64,000 nt of DNA from Zygnema cylindricum (Eukaryota > Streptophyta > Zygnematophyceae > Zygnematales > Zygnemataceae), in assembly GCA_037447655.1 (NCBI GenBank), contig JBBHKE010002842.1, positions 1-64,000 on the forward strand, read 5' to 3'. The translations under genes and the position numbers were made by a program. The notes below the pieces were generated by a model. It was not told where the DNA came from. It saw only the letters and a program-made list of their open reading frames with translations, and did no database searches. Of this stretch, positions 25,530 through 36,773 are shown in pieces (the stretch's first letter is position 1; every line of letters begins with the position of its first letter).

Positions 25530-28500
25530 CTTCTCATTGGCTATTGCGGCAATGACAGTAATTCTTGCTGCAATTTCCTCCATAGATGGGGGATCTTCTC
25601 CTTTTTCACACATGTCGGCGACCTGATCGAGTTCTTTCATCACATCACCTCCTGCCTTGAGATACTCATGGAGGTCAGTCGCAGAAGTGGCACTGAATCG
25701 TTGCAGTGGTTTCTCCAACATTTTTTTCAACATACGACCAAAACTGCAACTTAAACTGTCGGATTCATCAGGGATGTAAACAAGCTTGATGTTTTTTTTG
25801 ACATCAAACACTACAAGGGAAGGATTAATTATCACACCACCACCTCGACTGTCCAAATACAAAGCGGCAGATGCCACCTCATCGGCTATCCGACAGCGGT
25901 CCGGCCATGATAGAACATATTTCACTACTTGGATCATTAAGTTCCCTCCCTTACCTCCCTCCACCACAATGCTTCTACTGTCGCGACACCAGCCTATGAC
26001 CTTGGCCACGTGGCGATGGCTGACGCTATGCATCTGCAATGCGATATCAGCCACATTGTGGTCAAGTCCCAGAATATGGACCACCACAGGGGCTCCCTCA
26101 AACTTCCCCCTGTAAACTTTCCAAGGATGTTCACACATAAGCCATTGCCTGTTACAAAGAGCGTCATTCACTTGAACGGCAGAGAGAGTCCGAAGACCTC
26201 TGAGAGGATCGTCCATGGTGACTGACGTGAGCACTGCCATTTTATTAATGCGGTTCATATCTTCTGCAACTTTCTCCATGGTGATAACGTCTTCTAAACA
26301 TGCAGCGGTGAGTCGAGTGATATCTTCAATCACATTATTCGGCCATCGATCGACACGAGGATCGAGCGTCTTTTTTAGATCAGCTTGTGACGTGACCCTT
26401 TCGTCCAACAATGGTCCCATCAGCATTTGTCTTAACATCTGTCCGAATTGAAAACATCCATACCTGGCAGGTACAGGAAGGTAAACAACTTTGGTGCTAT
26501 CAGTGTCATCGAAAAATATTGTTCGAGAATCGATAAGGACACCCAAACCTCGTCTTTCAAAATACAATGCTACAAACGCTACTTGGTTTGCTATCCTACA
26601 ACAATCTTGCCAAGCTAAAGCTTGTCTTATCCGGTCATTTAAGCTCACTCCCTCTCCTCCCTCCACTACAATGCTTCTACTGTCACGACACCAGCCGACG
26701 ACCTTCGCCACATGGGGATGCCTGACACTGTCCATCTGCCACGCCATTGCTACCACATTGTGAGGAGGTTTTAGAACAAGGACCACCACGGGTGCTCCCT
26801 CCAACGTCCCCTTGTATACAGACCACCAGTAAGAATTGGATGGAATTTCCTCGTGATTGCCATGTCGGGCGTCCTCCACTTGTTTCTGAGAGAGAGTGAG
26901 GAGTCCTCTGAGCATGTCGTTCATCTGCACAGTGGCGGGTCCAATACGAATCTGTCAGATGCAGGGCCAGGAAGTCAGGGAGGGAGAGAGGGAGGTGGGC
27001 ATTCATGTCTCTGTAAAATTTCACTCTGTCAAACATCTGATTTCATTCATCATATATCAGCAAAACATGTGATGTTAAGCATTTAAATACAAAGGAAACG
27101 ATCTGAGTTCTAAATTAAACTCATACTTTCACATCAATGTTATTTGACTGAAATAAATTGGAGACTATATTTCTAATGTTTTTTTGTAACGCAAGCGCAT
27201 TTTTTGTGCACAAATTTACCCTCTTCACATGGTGGGTTGTTGAGATTGGAGGGACGAGTTTGAGGCTTTCGGGAATATTTCTGGAAAATTTAGCGGAGTC
27301 GGGGGAGGGAGGGAATCCATTGTTTCTAGGCAGAGGAAGCACATGACATTAAATCTGCGTGATATTTTATCTTAAGAGAAGATAACAAAAACGAGCTTGG
27401 CTGGTGTGACAATTCACAAGGGGACAAAACGATAAAACCAACTCCAAATTCAAGAATCCTATGGCTATTTTGGCCGATAGCAAAGTTCTAAAGAAAACAT
27501 GGTTTCAAGATCTGAATAGTGCCACTACTCCTGTCTGAAAATTTGTTTACAAAAAAAAACTTCATTCATGTACAAAGATGACAGCTGTAAATAATGACAT
27601 TTTTAACAAATGTTGGAAGCCACGAGAATTTCATTTGCTACAGAAACATCCTCTTACATTATTATCCACTAGTTTTAATCATTTACGTCTTCATCGTAAT
27701 ACATCGGGCAAAAAAATCAATCACACTGTTTCAAAAATGCCCAATAAAGAAACAAGCAAGAGAAAAGCTACACCGTGACTAGCTATTAGCAGGAAGAAAC
27801 ATATGGCGTGGGGTTTATTTTAATGATATTAATTCTTATGCCCGAGGGACGTGGAAGATTTTCAGCTATTACCAAATTAGCTTTAAGAAAAAAACAATTA
27901 TTATTATGAACTCTATATTATGTTCAAGGGTTAAAAAAAACCAGCATTGAATAAGTGTTATTAACGCTAATAGCAATTCACAGTGTAGTCAGAAGATACT
28001 CCATAGCTGAAATATGAAAAATCAAACACCTGATTGTAAATGTGCGCCAAAGAAAAGTTCCTCTAGTCAAATTGGATTCCATAGACAAAGACTTACTAAG
28101 AAATTCCCAAAAATCCTTTTCAAGTTAACAATGCAGCCAAAACAAAGCTCAAACTACTCAAGCTTGACCTGTAGCAGAGGAAGACCCTGACCTTGTCATT
28201 GGCTATCACAACAATGTGAGTAATTTCCGCCGCAATTTCCTCCATATATGGGGGATCTTCCTCGTTCCCACACATGTCAGCCACCTGATCGAGCTCCTTC
28301 ATGACGTCACCTCCCGCCTTGAGATACTCGTCCAAATGAGCTGCTGACGTGGAATTGAAACGTCTTAGTGGTTCCTCCACCATTTTTTTTAGCATTATGC
28401 CAAAACTGCGAGTCGAATTGCCGGATTCATCGGGAATATAGACAAGTTTGCTGTTGTCATTATCATCAAGCACTACAGGGGAAGGATCTATTCTCACACC

Positions 28501-28926
28501 ATCTCCTCGACTATCTAAATACAAAGTGGCACATACCACCTCATATGCTATCCGACAACGGTCCAGCCATGACATATTATTATTCTCTATTCGGTCGTTT
28601 AAAGTCCATCCCTTTCCTCCCTCCACCACAATGCTTCTACTGTCGCGACACCATCCTATGACTTTTGCCACGTGGGAATGGTTGAAACTGTTCATATTTA
28701 GTGCGATATCTACCACATTATGGTGAGGTCCTAAAATATGGACTACCACCCATTCATTCTCAAGCTTTCCCCAGTAGACTTCCCAAGGCTTCTCACAAAT
28801 TCGCCACCTTTTGTTCAATAGTACGTCTTCTACTTGTTTGCAGGAGAGAGTTTGGAGAACGCTTAGAGAGTCATCTTCTTGGCCGCATTTTAATGTCTTC
28901 CGCTTCCATTTGTGGAACCAATCCAT
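25530..28926 (-). CDS. Unit B upstream gene: three pseudokinase modules (alpha-beta-alpha)
   Basis: Exon 1 is 28,926-28,192 (245 aa, alpha; caccATGGattgg start, MDW shared with unit A). Exon 2 is 26,951-25,530 (474 aa, exactly the length in unit A: beta fused to alpha). The join is AAG|GTCAGG to CTGACAG|ATT, phase 0. Motif losses are as in unit A: VVVH or VVVL for VAIK, no HRD, Y-I-P or Y-L-P for DFG. Equal exon lengths and preserved open frames in two diverged copies argue that the modules are under selection as protein. The donor after module 3 is a good consensus (AAG|GTAAGG), so more exons follow; which ones is unresolved. Read-through would stop at 25,392. Confidence 0.7.
26952..28191. 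other. Intron of the unit B upstream gene
   Basis: No gene is seen. It contains a TA/CACCG-type terminal motif near 27,957-27,995 (ttaacgctaatagcaa...gtgta) without a partner end, and the block homologous to the unit A intron. Confidence 0.45.
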
Positions 28927-28959
28927 GGTGAGAGAGGGCATCACACAAGCTTCTAGCTT

Positions 28960-29760
28960 CTAGGAGGGCCGCGGTATTGTCGAACCTAGAAGGGAAAGTC
29001 GTACGTCGAACTTGGTAACTTAGAAATGTACGACGCGTACAACACGGATATAAAAAAACAAAAAGTCAAAAGCCAAAAGGCGGTTCGCATTACCAATTGA
29101 GGCCGGTTATAACGGTTAGGTTTTCGGTAGTACGGTGTAATCATGTCGGCAGTGAAAAGTGACGTGTACTGTACTGTAGTGTACTTTTCACCAAAAAATT
29201 ACCCTATATCGTAGACGCACAGCGATGTAATGGGCTTTCGATATAAAATATGATACGTCGCAGAAAATAGAGAGCGACTACGATACGATATTATACTGGT
29301 ATCGCAAGTGAAAACCGGGCCCATAACATGATTAGGATACGCAAAATCGCAAACACCCCTAAATGCCGTGAACTGCTGCCATAGAGAGAATGACACGTGT
29401 GCGTAAGTTTCTACTTCTGATACGAAAGTCAACTTTCAGCCACGCTGTCACAAGGCCTCCAGTCAACAACGTTTCCAGTCAAACCAGGCCAAGTAGGATG
29501 TCAAAGTACAGTATGACGTGGGTATGCTCATTAAAAAGAATGCGATTGCATTACCGACACAGATGCGACCCTACTTCTATGCAGGCCGGTGATATAGCCT
29601 ACGCGTGTCACACTGCCAGACTATAATGCATCACTCATGTCACGCATTTTAAAAATCTTTGACGCCACGTTGATGTCTATATGATTTTTATCAGTATTTT
29701 CACAGTTTAGCAAGACGGACTGTGTCAGACGTGGTGACATGGACACCAGAGTGGATCAAA
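28960..29760. other. Intergenic, upstream of unit B, no gene recognised
   Basis: GTAC-rich, with repeated gtactgtactgtag-type motifs near 29,160. Its last ~40 bp (tcagac..gtgacatggacacca) match the flank at 176-216. Confidence 0.4.
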
Positions 29761-29761
29761 C

Positions 29762-30303
29762 TACACCGCGCATCGTTATTAGTGTCACGGTCACTAATTT
29801 GGGTTCTTAAAATTTTGATTTTTTTCCAAAAATAGTATACGTGATTTTAATTTTTCCTTGACGTTAATTGAGGTTCCGTACAAATTAGCGTACAGAATGA
29901 AAGTACATTAATATGTAAATAGTGTGGTGTACGGTCATGTCAGACCGTACATAAATGTACCTTTTTAGTTGAAAATTTTACAAAAAATGAATTAAATCGG
30001 ACGCGTTCGCATAGGAACGTGCGCTAAAAAAACGGGATTTGTCTGACATGTAAATAAGTCTGACATGTACGAATATTTAAATTTCACTACGGTGTACGAT
30101 TTTTTATATTTTGTACGGATACATATAATAATGTATATAATCGTACAGAAAATTTTCCATTTTTGCTGTTCCAAATTAGCGTGAACACTGAAATTAGAAT
30201 AAACCTATTTTTTTTTAATTTTCAAATTCTTAATTAGCGTCAATGACGGTATATTTACTTACACACTATTTAAACTTTGACACTAATAACGATGCGCGGT
30301 GTA
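29762..30303. mobile_element. MITE, TA/CACCG family, ~542-bp copy
   Basis: Left terminus TACACCGCGCATCGTTATTA and right terminus taataacgatgcgcggtgta are exact inverted repeats. The ends abut TA. The interior is AT-rich and has no ORF of note. The left third is the reverse complement of 1-125. Confidence 0.8.
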
Positions 30304-30940
30304 CTTGTCTTCTTTTGACCCATAATTCGGCTGTTTCTGCATTGAACCGACGAGGAATCCGGTCCGGTGTCGTATGTAATAATGACAGAATGGTTTGTTT
30401 TCGAGAAAACGTGCTCGCGTGTCAGTTAACTATTGCACGAAACGAAGGGCTCTGCGTTTCATCGGAGGAACATTCTTTTACGGGGAAGTGCAAACGACTC
30501 GCTTCCCATTGGACCGACAAATCGACCCGCTCCCACTAGGCCCCGAAATATTAATCGGAAAAGCTAGCGTGTAATGATACAATTGGCACAGGGGCAAATT
30601 GGGCTGAAAATCTGGAAATGATGTACCGGGTTTTTAACCGCCAAAAATCTGCTGTACGGCGTGAAGCGTGTTCACGTGTCGGATGAGTACGCACGCGTCA
30701 AAACTAATGGGTTTTCAACGCGTAAAGTCGGCAGTAAAGGCAAAGACGTGGCCATGGAGCTATTGACTTATTGTTGCTTCCATAGAAATAAGTGCTTGTT
30801 TAATGCCCTAAACCAGCCATTTGACAGAGTGGCACGAAAGGAGAGCGAAGAGAGGGAGGGTAGGTACCAAAGACAGAGTGGCCGGGCGTGGGAGCTTTTG
30901 AAGACGCCATTTTATCTTAACAAAATAACATAAAAGAAAA
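30304..30940 (+). repeat. Orphan copy of a kinase-gene 5' flank
   Basis: About 30,490-30,720 follows 262-490 block by block, but no kinase module follows it. Downstream sequence to 31,200 has no recognisable coding region. Confidence 0.55.
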
Positions 30941-31704
30941 TTAGGGTGGCGAAAATAAACTAATAAATAAATGAAGGAAAGCTGCAAAAAGAAATACAGG
31001 CCCTATGAGAAGAAAGTATTCTTGAACATGTATGTGTTGATATTTTCCTCCAATTTTTAAGACTGTCTTCTTTAACCATTCAAAATCACCATTTGTTTCC
31101 TGTTTCCTACTGTTTTTAATGACATACAAATTGTTTTTAATATAATTCCAAAGTTTAAATCAAAAAATTATTTATCTTCCTAAATGTATAAAACTTTCCG
31201 ACTCCTTGTTCGTTTCCATACTGGTGGGAGACTTCCAGGGAGGCGAGGAAGGAAGAGAGGTAATTTCTTAAAATTTAGCATTTCTCCAGCACCAATGAAA
31301 ATGTAGAGTCAATAAAATGCTGACGTGGCACAACAATTGGCAATTTAGTGGAGGGAAAAAAGAAGGAATCTGAAGGCCCATAACTCCATATATTTCCCTT
31401 GTCGTTTCTTGGTTTCGAGCGGAAGGGGGAAGGGGAGGGGAGGAGAAATAGGAATCCCTCCTCCCTCGTATCCCTTTCAACCATCTGTCCTAAAATGACA
31501 AACATTGACCCAAAAACCCATCACCTATCCCTCAATAGCTTTTTTCATCGTCCATTTTTCTTTCACTTGCACATTTTCAAGATCCTCCAATCCAATTTTA
31601 CCTCCATCTTCTCGTCATCTTTTCCTCCCTCTCATTATTCCTCTACTATTTCCCACTCTACCTTCCAACTTTTACTTCCCTGTCTCCACCCATCTACCGT
31701 TCCC

Positions 31705-32118
31705 CTCTCTCTCTCTCTCTCTCCCATCTTCTATTCCTCTCTCTCCCTCCCAGATTCTACTCCACTCTCTCTCTCATCTTCTATTCCCCTATCTCCCTCC
31801 CATCTTCTATTCCCCTCTCTCCCTCCCAGATTCTACTCCACTCTCTCTCCCATCTGCTATTCCCCAGTCTCCCTCCCATCTTCGCTTTCACTCTCTCCCT
31901 CCCATCTCCTATTCCCCTCTCTCCCTCCCATCTTCTATTCCCCTCTCTCGCTCCATCTTCTCTTCCCCTTTCTCCCTCCCATCTTCTCTTCCCCTCTCTC
32001 CCTCCCATCTTCTCTTCACCTCTCGCCCCATCTTTTCCTCCCCTCTCTCCCTCCCATCTTCTCTTCCCCTGTCTCCCTCCAATCTTCTCTTCCCCTGTCT
32101 CCCTCCCATCCTCCATAA
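31705..32118. repeat. Pyrimidine minisatellite, ~26-bp units
   Basis: Repeats of a unit close to ctctctccctcccatcttct plus attcccc, with variants. It gives long open frames on both strands that I regard as repeat artefacts. Confidence 0.85.
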
Positions 32119-32459
32119 GCTGCTAACATCACCTCCAAAATAAATAATATCATCCGCCTCTCTCCAGGCCAGGGAGGAAAGGAAGGGAGAGGAGAAAGGA
32201 GATCAGGGGAGGTGAAAGGGGAAGAGGGAGAAGTGGAAGAAAAAGAAGTTTCTCTTCTTTCTCCCCTTCAGACGCCCATGTCTCTATTCAGCTCACAGAA
32301 TCCATTTCTTCCTCCGTTCTTGTCCCCTCCCCCCTTTCCCTGCCCTAAACTAATTGCCTCCTCTTCCCTTCTCATTCTCCTCTAATTTTCTTCTTCTCTC
32401 TCCTCACTTCCAATTATGGACATTAAGCTGGCTTGCACGCAGCCCCTCTTCCCCTTCCC

Positions 32460-33096
32460 CTCCCCCTCCCCCCCCCCCTTCCCTCCCCCCCTCCCCCCCC
32501 CCCCCCCCCNNNNNNNNNNNNNNNNNNNNNNNNNNNNNNNNNNNNNNNNNNNNNNNNNNNNNNNNNNNNNNNNNNNNNNNNNNNNNNNNNNNNNNNNNNN
32601 NNNNNNNNNNNNNNNNNNNNNNNNNNNNNNNNNNNNNNNNNNNNNNNNNNNNNNNNNNNNNNNNNNNNNNNNNNNNNNNNNNNNNNNNNNNNNNNNNNNN
32701 NNNNNNNNNNNNNNNNNNNNNNNNNNNNNNNNNNNNNNNNNNNNNNNNNNNNNNNNNNNNNNNNNNNNNNNNNNNNNNNNNNNNNNNNNNNNNNNNNNNN
32801 NNNNNNNNNNNNNNNNNNNNNNNNNNNNNNNNNNNNNNNNNNNNNNNNNNNNNNNNNNNNNNNNNNNNNNNNNNNNNNNNNNNNNNNNNNNNNNNNNNNN
32901 NNNNNNNNNNNNNNNNNNNNNNNNNNNNNNNNNNNNNNNNNNNNNNNNNNNNNNNNNNNNNNNNNNNNNNNNNNNNNNNNNNNNNNAGAGGAAGGAAGGA
33001 AGGAAGGAAGGAAGGAAGGAAGGAAGGAAGGAAGGAAGGAAGGAAGGAAGGAAGGAAGGAAGGAAGGAAGGAAGGAAGGAAGGAAGGAAAGAAGGT
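32460..33096. repeat. Simple repeats flanking an assembly gap
   Basis: A C-rich run (32,460-32,509) leads into 477 unresolved bases (32,510-32,986), followed by about 100 bp of (GGAA)n. The gap is probably a polypyrimidine/polypurine array that stopped sequencing or assembly; its true length is unknown. Confidence 0.9.
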
Positions 33097-33523
33097 CCAA
33101 GGTGACAAAATAGGTTTTCTTAAAATAAAAGAAAACCCTAAAAAACCCGATGCATGGCTATGGCGGAAAACCCATTTTACACCCAAATACAATAGTAGAG
33201 CAAAATGCAACAGACAAGCAAACATACAGATTTTCAAACTGTCTTTCAAGTCCATTCAAGAAAAGGGACCAAACAAAATAAATCCCGGTTCAAGTCACCC
33301 ACAATTTTTCCACAGCCTTCCATGCACAAAAGTATATGCCATAATTATTACTGATATAATAATACACGTGCAAAATCTCTTCAGACACTTTGGTCAGCAA
33401 CAAATGCGATGTTTATTTATCAATTTGTAAAAAATAGCACATGATACCCATGGCAGACCATAACTAATTTACCATAATTAATGCTGATACTTGAATACAC
33501 CTGCATCTCCTCAGTGACACTGG

Positions 33524-34996
33524 CTAACAGGGAATGCGATGTTTGTTAAACAATTCACGAAGAATAGCACCTGACACCCATGCATCTATCGCTGCATACT
33601 GCACTTGGTTTTCTGACAAACTTTCTCGAGCCCAGTTACTCATTGTGACACTCTTACTCTTCGCTATACTTTCTCCAAGAACAACCTTGGTTAGTTGTTT
33701 CAGTCCCACCTTCCGTACATCTGCTGTTTGAAGCTTTCTTTCCGCTAAAATGTTCAGGTTTACAATACGGTTTGAACAATCAATACCGTGATCCCGAGAT
33801 AATTTGTAAGCATCCTCTTCAATCCCTACCCCTCCGAGTAGAACTTTCGGGGAACATAAAACGGTCTTAAGATGCAGCGGAGTCGAATCCAAAAAGAGCA
33901 TTTGCACTAATAAACAGCGAGTATCATTTGAAAGCTGAAGAACCGCTACTTTATTGTCTTGTCTTTTGGAGAAATTTGGCTTCCATTCCAAGTCAAGGCC
34001 CAAAAGAACCTCACCTCCATTTCCAGAAGACATGCCCTCCCTTTCCTGCCTTTCCCCCCTTTCCTCGACACATGTCGCAGTCTCTCTACTGTCCCTACTT
34101 ATACTGGCCTTCAGGTTAGAATCAACTCTTGAACTTCCCTTCTTCACATTTGCACTCCCACTGCTGACGTGGCAACCGTCATCCTTTAGACTCTCTTTGC
34201 TCCCCTCTCCACAAATATGTCCCAAATTCTCCAAAAGCCAAGAATCTACAACTACTGATTCATTTGTGGTAGTCACTTCCACAACCTTTCCCATTACTGT
34301 ACACTGAGAAACCGAGGTTTTCCGAGGAACTTTTGAATAATGAACAGTGAACCTGTTAGTATTTGACTGCGTCAATAAAGCCGTATTTTCATCATTAGGA
34401 TATTTCAAAATGGGCTTCACTTGGACCACTCGTTTGGAAAGATATTCGAGGACTCTTTCCGTCCCCTTTAAGGCCTGGACTTCAATTTTCTGATCAATTT
34501 CTTTCGAACAGCAAACATCTTTTCCTTCTTCTTTTCCTTCTTCTTTTCCTTTTCCTTTTCTTTTTCTTTTCTTCGCTTTTGATTTTTTCGGAGTCTTCTC
34601 TGAATTTCCCGAATTATCCAAATTCTGCGAATTTTCCAAACTTTCCAGATTTCCTAAATTTAAATCCTCCGGATCCCTTGCGTCTGAGTCGAACTCTACT
34701 GACATTGTAGAAACAAAAGATTTCACAAGAATCGGACAATTTCTTTCAACACTCTCCTCACTTCCAGTGAGCAAAACACTATCTGTATCACTTCTGGTAT
34801 CTCCTCCTCCACCAAAATCACTTTCTTTATAACTGTCGCGAGCCCGTTTGGAGACAAAACTGGGAGGACTAATGGTTTTATTAGATTTAGCAACAATTTC
34901 AGCCTCGGAGAAACTTTTCCTCCTTTTAACACTTAATTGGTTACCACCTTTCTCCTCTCCGTTTCCTTTCTTCCTATTCTTTCCTTTTTCTGCCAT
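33524..34996 (-). CDS. Werner-type 3'-5' exonuclease (DEDDy), single exon
   Basis: 490 aa in one open exon. The C-terminal half (about residues 320-485) is a DnaQ-like exonuclease domain. Motif I is LDLEW, motif II is the aspartate in GVGIEEDAYKL, and motif III is YAAIDAW, the Y..xD form of DEDDy nucleases such as WRN exonuclease and plant WEX. KVAVLQLS and the NW.R.LSE.Q stretch are also typical. No helicase domain follows, as in plants, where exonuclease and RecQ helicase are separate proteins. The N-terminal ~320 residues are low-complexity, with a Lys/Arg-rich run (KKSKAKKRKRKGKGK) that could act as a nuclear localisation signal. Plant WEX proteins are usually shorter (roughly 290 aa). 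Likely role: trimming DNA or RNA 3' ends in repair or silencing. Confidence 0.88.
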   Translation of the reverse strand: MAEKGKNRKKGNGEEKGGNQLSVKRRKSFSEAEIVAKSNKTISPPSFVSKRARDSYKESDFGGGGDTRSDTDSVLLTGSEESVERNCPILVKSFVSTMSVEFDSDARDPEDLNLGNLESLENSQNLDNSGNSEKTPKKSKAKKRKRKGKGKEEGKEEGKDVCCSKEIDQKIEVQALKGTERVLEYLSKRVVQVKPILKYPNDENTALLTQSNTNRFTVHYSKVPRKTSVSQCTVMGKVVEVTTTNESVVVDSWLLENLGHICGEGSKESLKDDGCHVSSGSANVKKGSSRVDSNLKASISRDSRETATCVEERGERQEREGMSSGNGGEVLLGLDLEWKPNFSKRQDNKVAVLQLSNDTRCLLVQMLFLDSTPLHLKTVLCSPKVLLGGVGIEEDAYKLSRDHGIDCSNRIVNLNILAERKLQTADVRKVGLKQLTKVVLGESIAKSKSVTMSNWARESLSENQVQYAAIDAWVSGAILRELFNKHRIPC

Positions 34997-35025
34997 AGCT
35001 CCCTTCCTTTTTGCAGTTAGATCCT

Positions 35026-35262
35026 TGAAACCCTAAAAGTAAAGAAGTAACTGGCGGACCACAGAGGAGGGGAAAACTGAAAAATGGAGACGGAATTTGT
35101 CAAAGATGAAAAACGGTCAAAAAATAAAGGGACAGAAATGAAAGAAGGAGAAAATCTTGCACACAAACGGTCAGAAAAGTTGAAGACAAGTTTAAATTGG
35201 AGGGCTCCAAGGGCTTTGTGGGGTAAAGAACTCAACCAGCATAAATTTTAGGGTTTAGGGTG
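35026..35262. promoter_or_regulatory. Telo-box-like elements upstream of the exonuclease gene
   Basis: AAACCCTAAAA at ~35,029 and TTTTAGGGTTTAGGGTG at ~35,245-35,261 resemble plant telo-boxes (AAACCCTAA). They lie within 300 bp upstream of the ATG at 34,996 on the minus strand. Confidence 0.45.
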
Positions 35263-35349
35263 ATAGATATTCCAAGGGAAGCAAAGCTCCAAAAGGACAA
35301 TACCAATGGGACAGAGCTGGGTTTACATGTTTTCGTACGGAAGACAGTT

Positions 35350-35520
35350 CATAAGCGCGCTCAAGACAAGGAAATTGGATTCCGTTATCCCACGGCCGGC
35401 TCCAAGATTCAATCTTGGCCTTCCGATCTGCATCGAGAAATACGATAAATATCAACTAACGCAGTTGAAAATTTGAAATTATGGCTCGCGCGCTCAAGAC
35501 AAGGAAATTGGATGCTGTAA
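35350..35520. repeat. 26-bp direct repeat, two copies 134 bp apart
   Basis: gcgcgctcaagacaaggaaa followed by ttggat occurs at ~35,355 and ~35,489. Function unknown. No gene is seen between 35,265 and 36,250. Confidence 0.7.
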
Positions 35521-36284
35521 AATCCCGCGAAGATGGCGTGTTCGTACTTCGTATAGACCGCCGACCATAGATCAGGAAGTGCAAGGCGCACGCAAACGCT
35601 ATATTTAGTAAAGTCGTATTTGACGCGTATTAAATTATCGAACTATTCAGACTTTCAGAGTATTAAAATGTAAAATACTTTCGTAGCAGATATAGAGTTT
35701 GCAAGTGATTTCGCACTTTTTGATTTTTTGAACGCCGCCGACAGCTTCCGTGAAATGTTCTTCTCCACTTGTTTATTTATTTTTTGAGGTACCATCCAGT
35801 ACGGTAATACGCGATAACTCTCCAGTTATCGCAGTAATTGAAGCATTGAACAGACTAATGTACAGACCGTACATAAAATATTTATATATGAGTGTCTTTA
35901 ATCTTTTATTCCAGTTTTCTGCAGTCCTCCTCAGTGTACTTGTTTTGTACGAAACTCTGTACGACGTGGATTTTGTACATACAAAGCAGAGTTTGTACAG
36001 TTTTTAATCTGTACGGACATATACTTTTCCCAACTTCCGCCTGTTCATTTGGAGTGCTGAAAACAAATTTATTTCTCCATCTCTCTCCATCCACAGCTCT
36101 CCTTCTTATATCCTCTCGTTCTTTCCTCTCTTCCTTCCTTCCTCCCTTCCTCCCTTCCTCCCTTCCTCCCTTCCTCTTCTCAACTCTCTCCCCTCGTTCT
36201 CTTCTTTCCTCCTTTCTTCCTTTCATCCCTCTACTCCTGCCTCTTTACCGTAAAAGTCAGCTTTTAACAAAGCCCTTTATCGCA

Positions 36285-36391
36285 AAACCCTAATTGCTGG
36301 TAAGCTCCTCTTTAGGGTTCAGAAAATCAGGTGCCTTCAGCCAACTAGGGTTCTCCAGTGAACGGAAATGTACGGCAATTCTAAACCCTAA
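36285..36391 (+). promoter_or_regulatory. Telo-boxes and a 5'-UTR intron donor of the Bud20-like gene
   Basis: Exact AAACCCTAA at 36,285-36,293 and again at 36,383-36,391. CTG|GTAAGC at 36,299/36,300 is a good donor that pairs with the CTCTCAG acceptor ending at 36,767, six bases before the ATG. This predicts a 5'-UTR intron of about 468 bp. Telo-boxes are common at plant genes for ribosome biogenesis, matching the encoded product. Confidence 0.5.
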
Positions 36392-36499
36392 ATTCCTGTC
36401 TATTGGCAACAACTTCTTAGGATTGCAAAATGATCTCTCCTCTCTTTTTCTCTCTCTCTTTCTAACCCTCAGGAGTTGGAGGGGATCTGAAATAAAGGA

Positions 36500-36630
36500 G
36501 ACCTCCTATTGGGAGAGGGGGGGAGAGGAGGGGTGGGAGGTGAGGGAGAGGAGGAAGGGGAGGGGGAGGGAGAAGGTGGGAGAGAGGGGGAGGGGAGAGG
36601 AAGAGGAAAATGGAGAGGGAGAGAGAGGGG
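36500..36630. repeat. GA-rich purine tract in the 5'-UTR intron
   Basis: Irregular gggagagg/ggaggg repeats on the + strand. Confidence 0.7.
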
Positions 36631-36773
36631 AATTATACCATTGTCCACAAAAAAACAGAAAAATGAAAGTTGTCACATGCTTCCCATCAGCGTTTCAATT
36701 GTAACTAAGATGATTTCAATCATTTGACTGACAATTTTTTGTCAATTTTCATTTTTTCTCCTCTCAGCCAGAA

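Noticed and set aside
31399-32143. 240-aa and 212-aa Ser/Pro-rich frames
   Set aside because: They follow the pyrimidine minisatellite; no domain, and both strands are open.
32354-33430. Frames crossing the gap
   Set aside because: They consist mainly of unknown residues and simple repeat.
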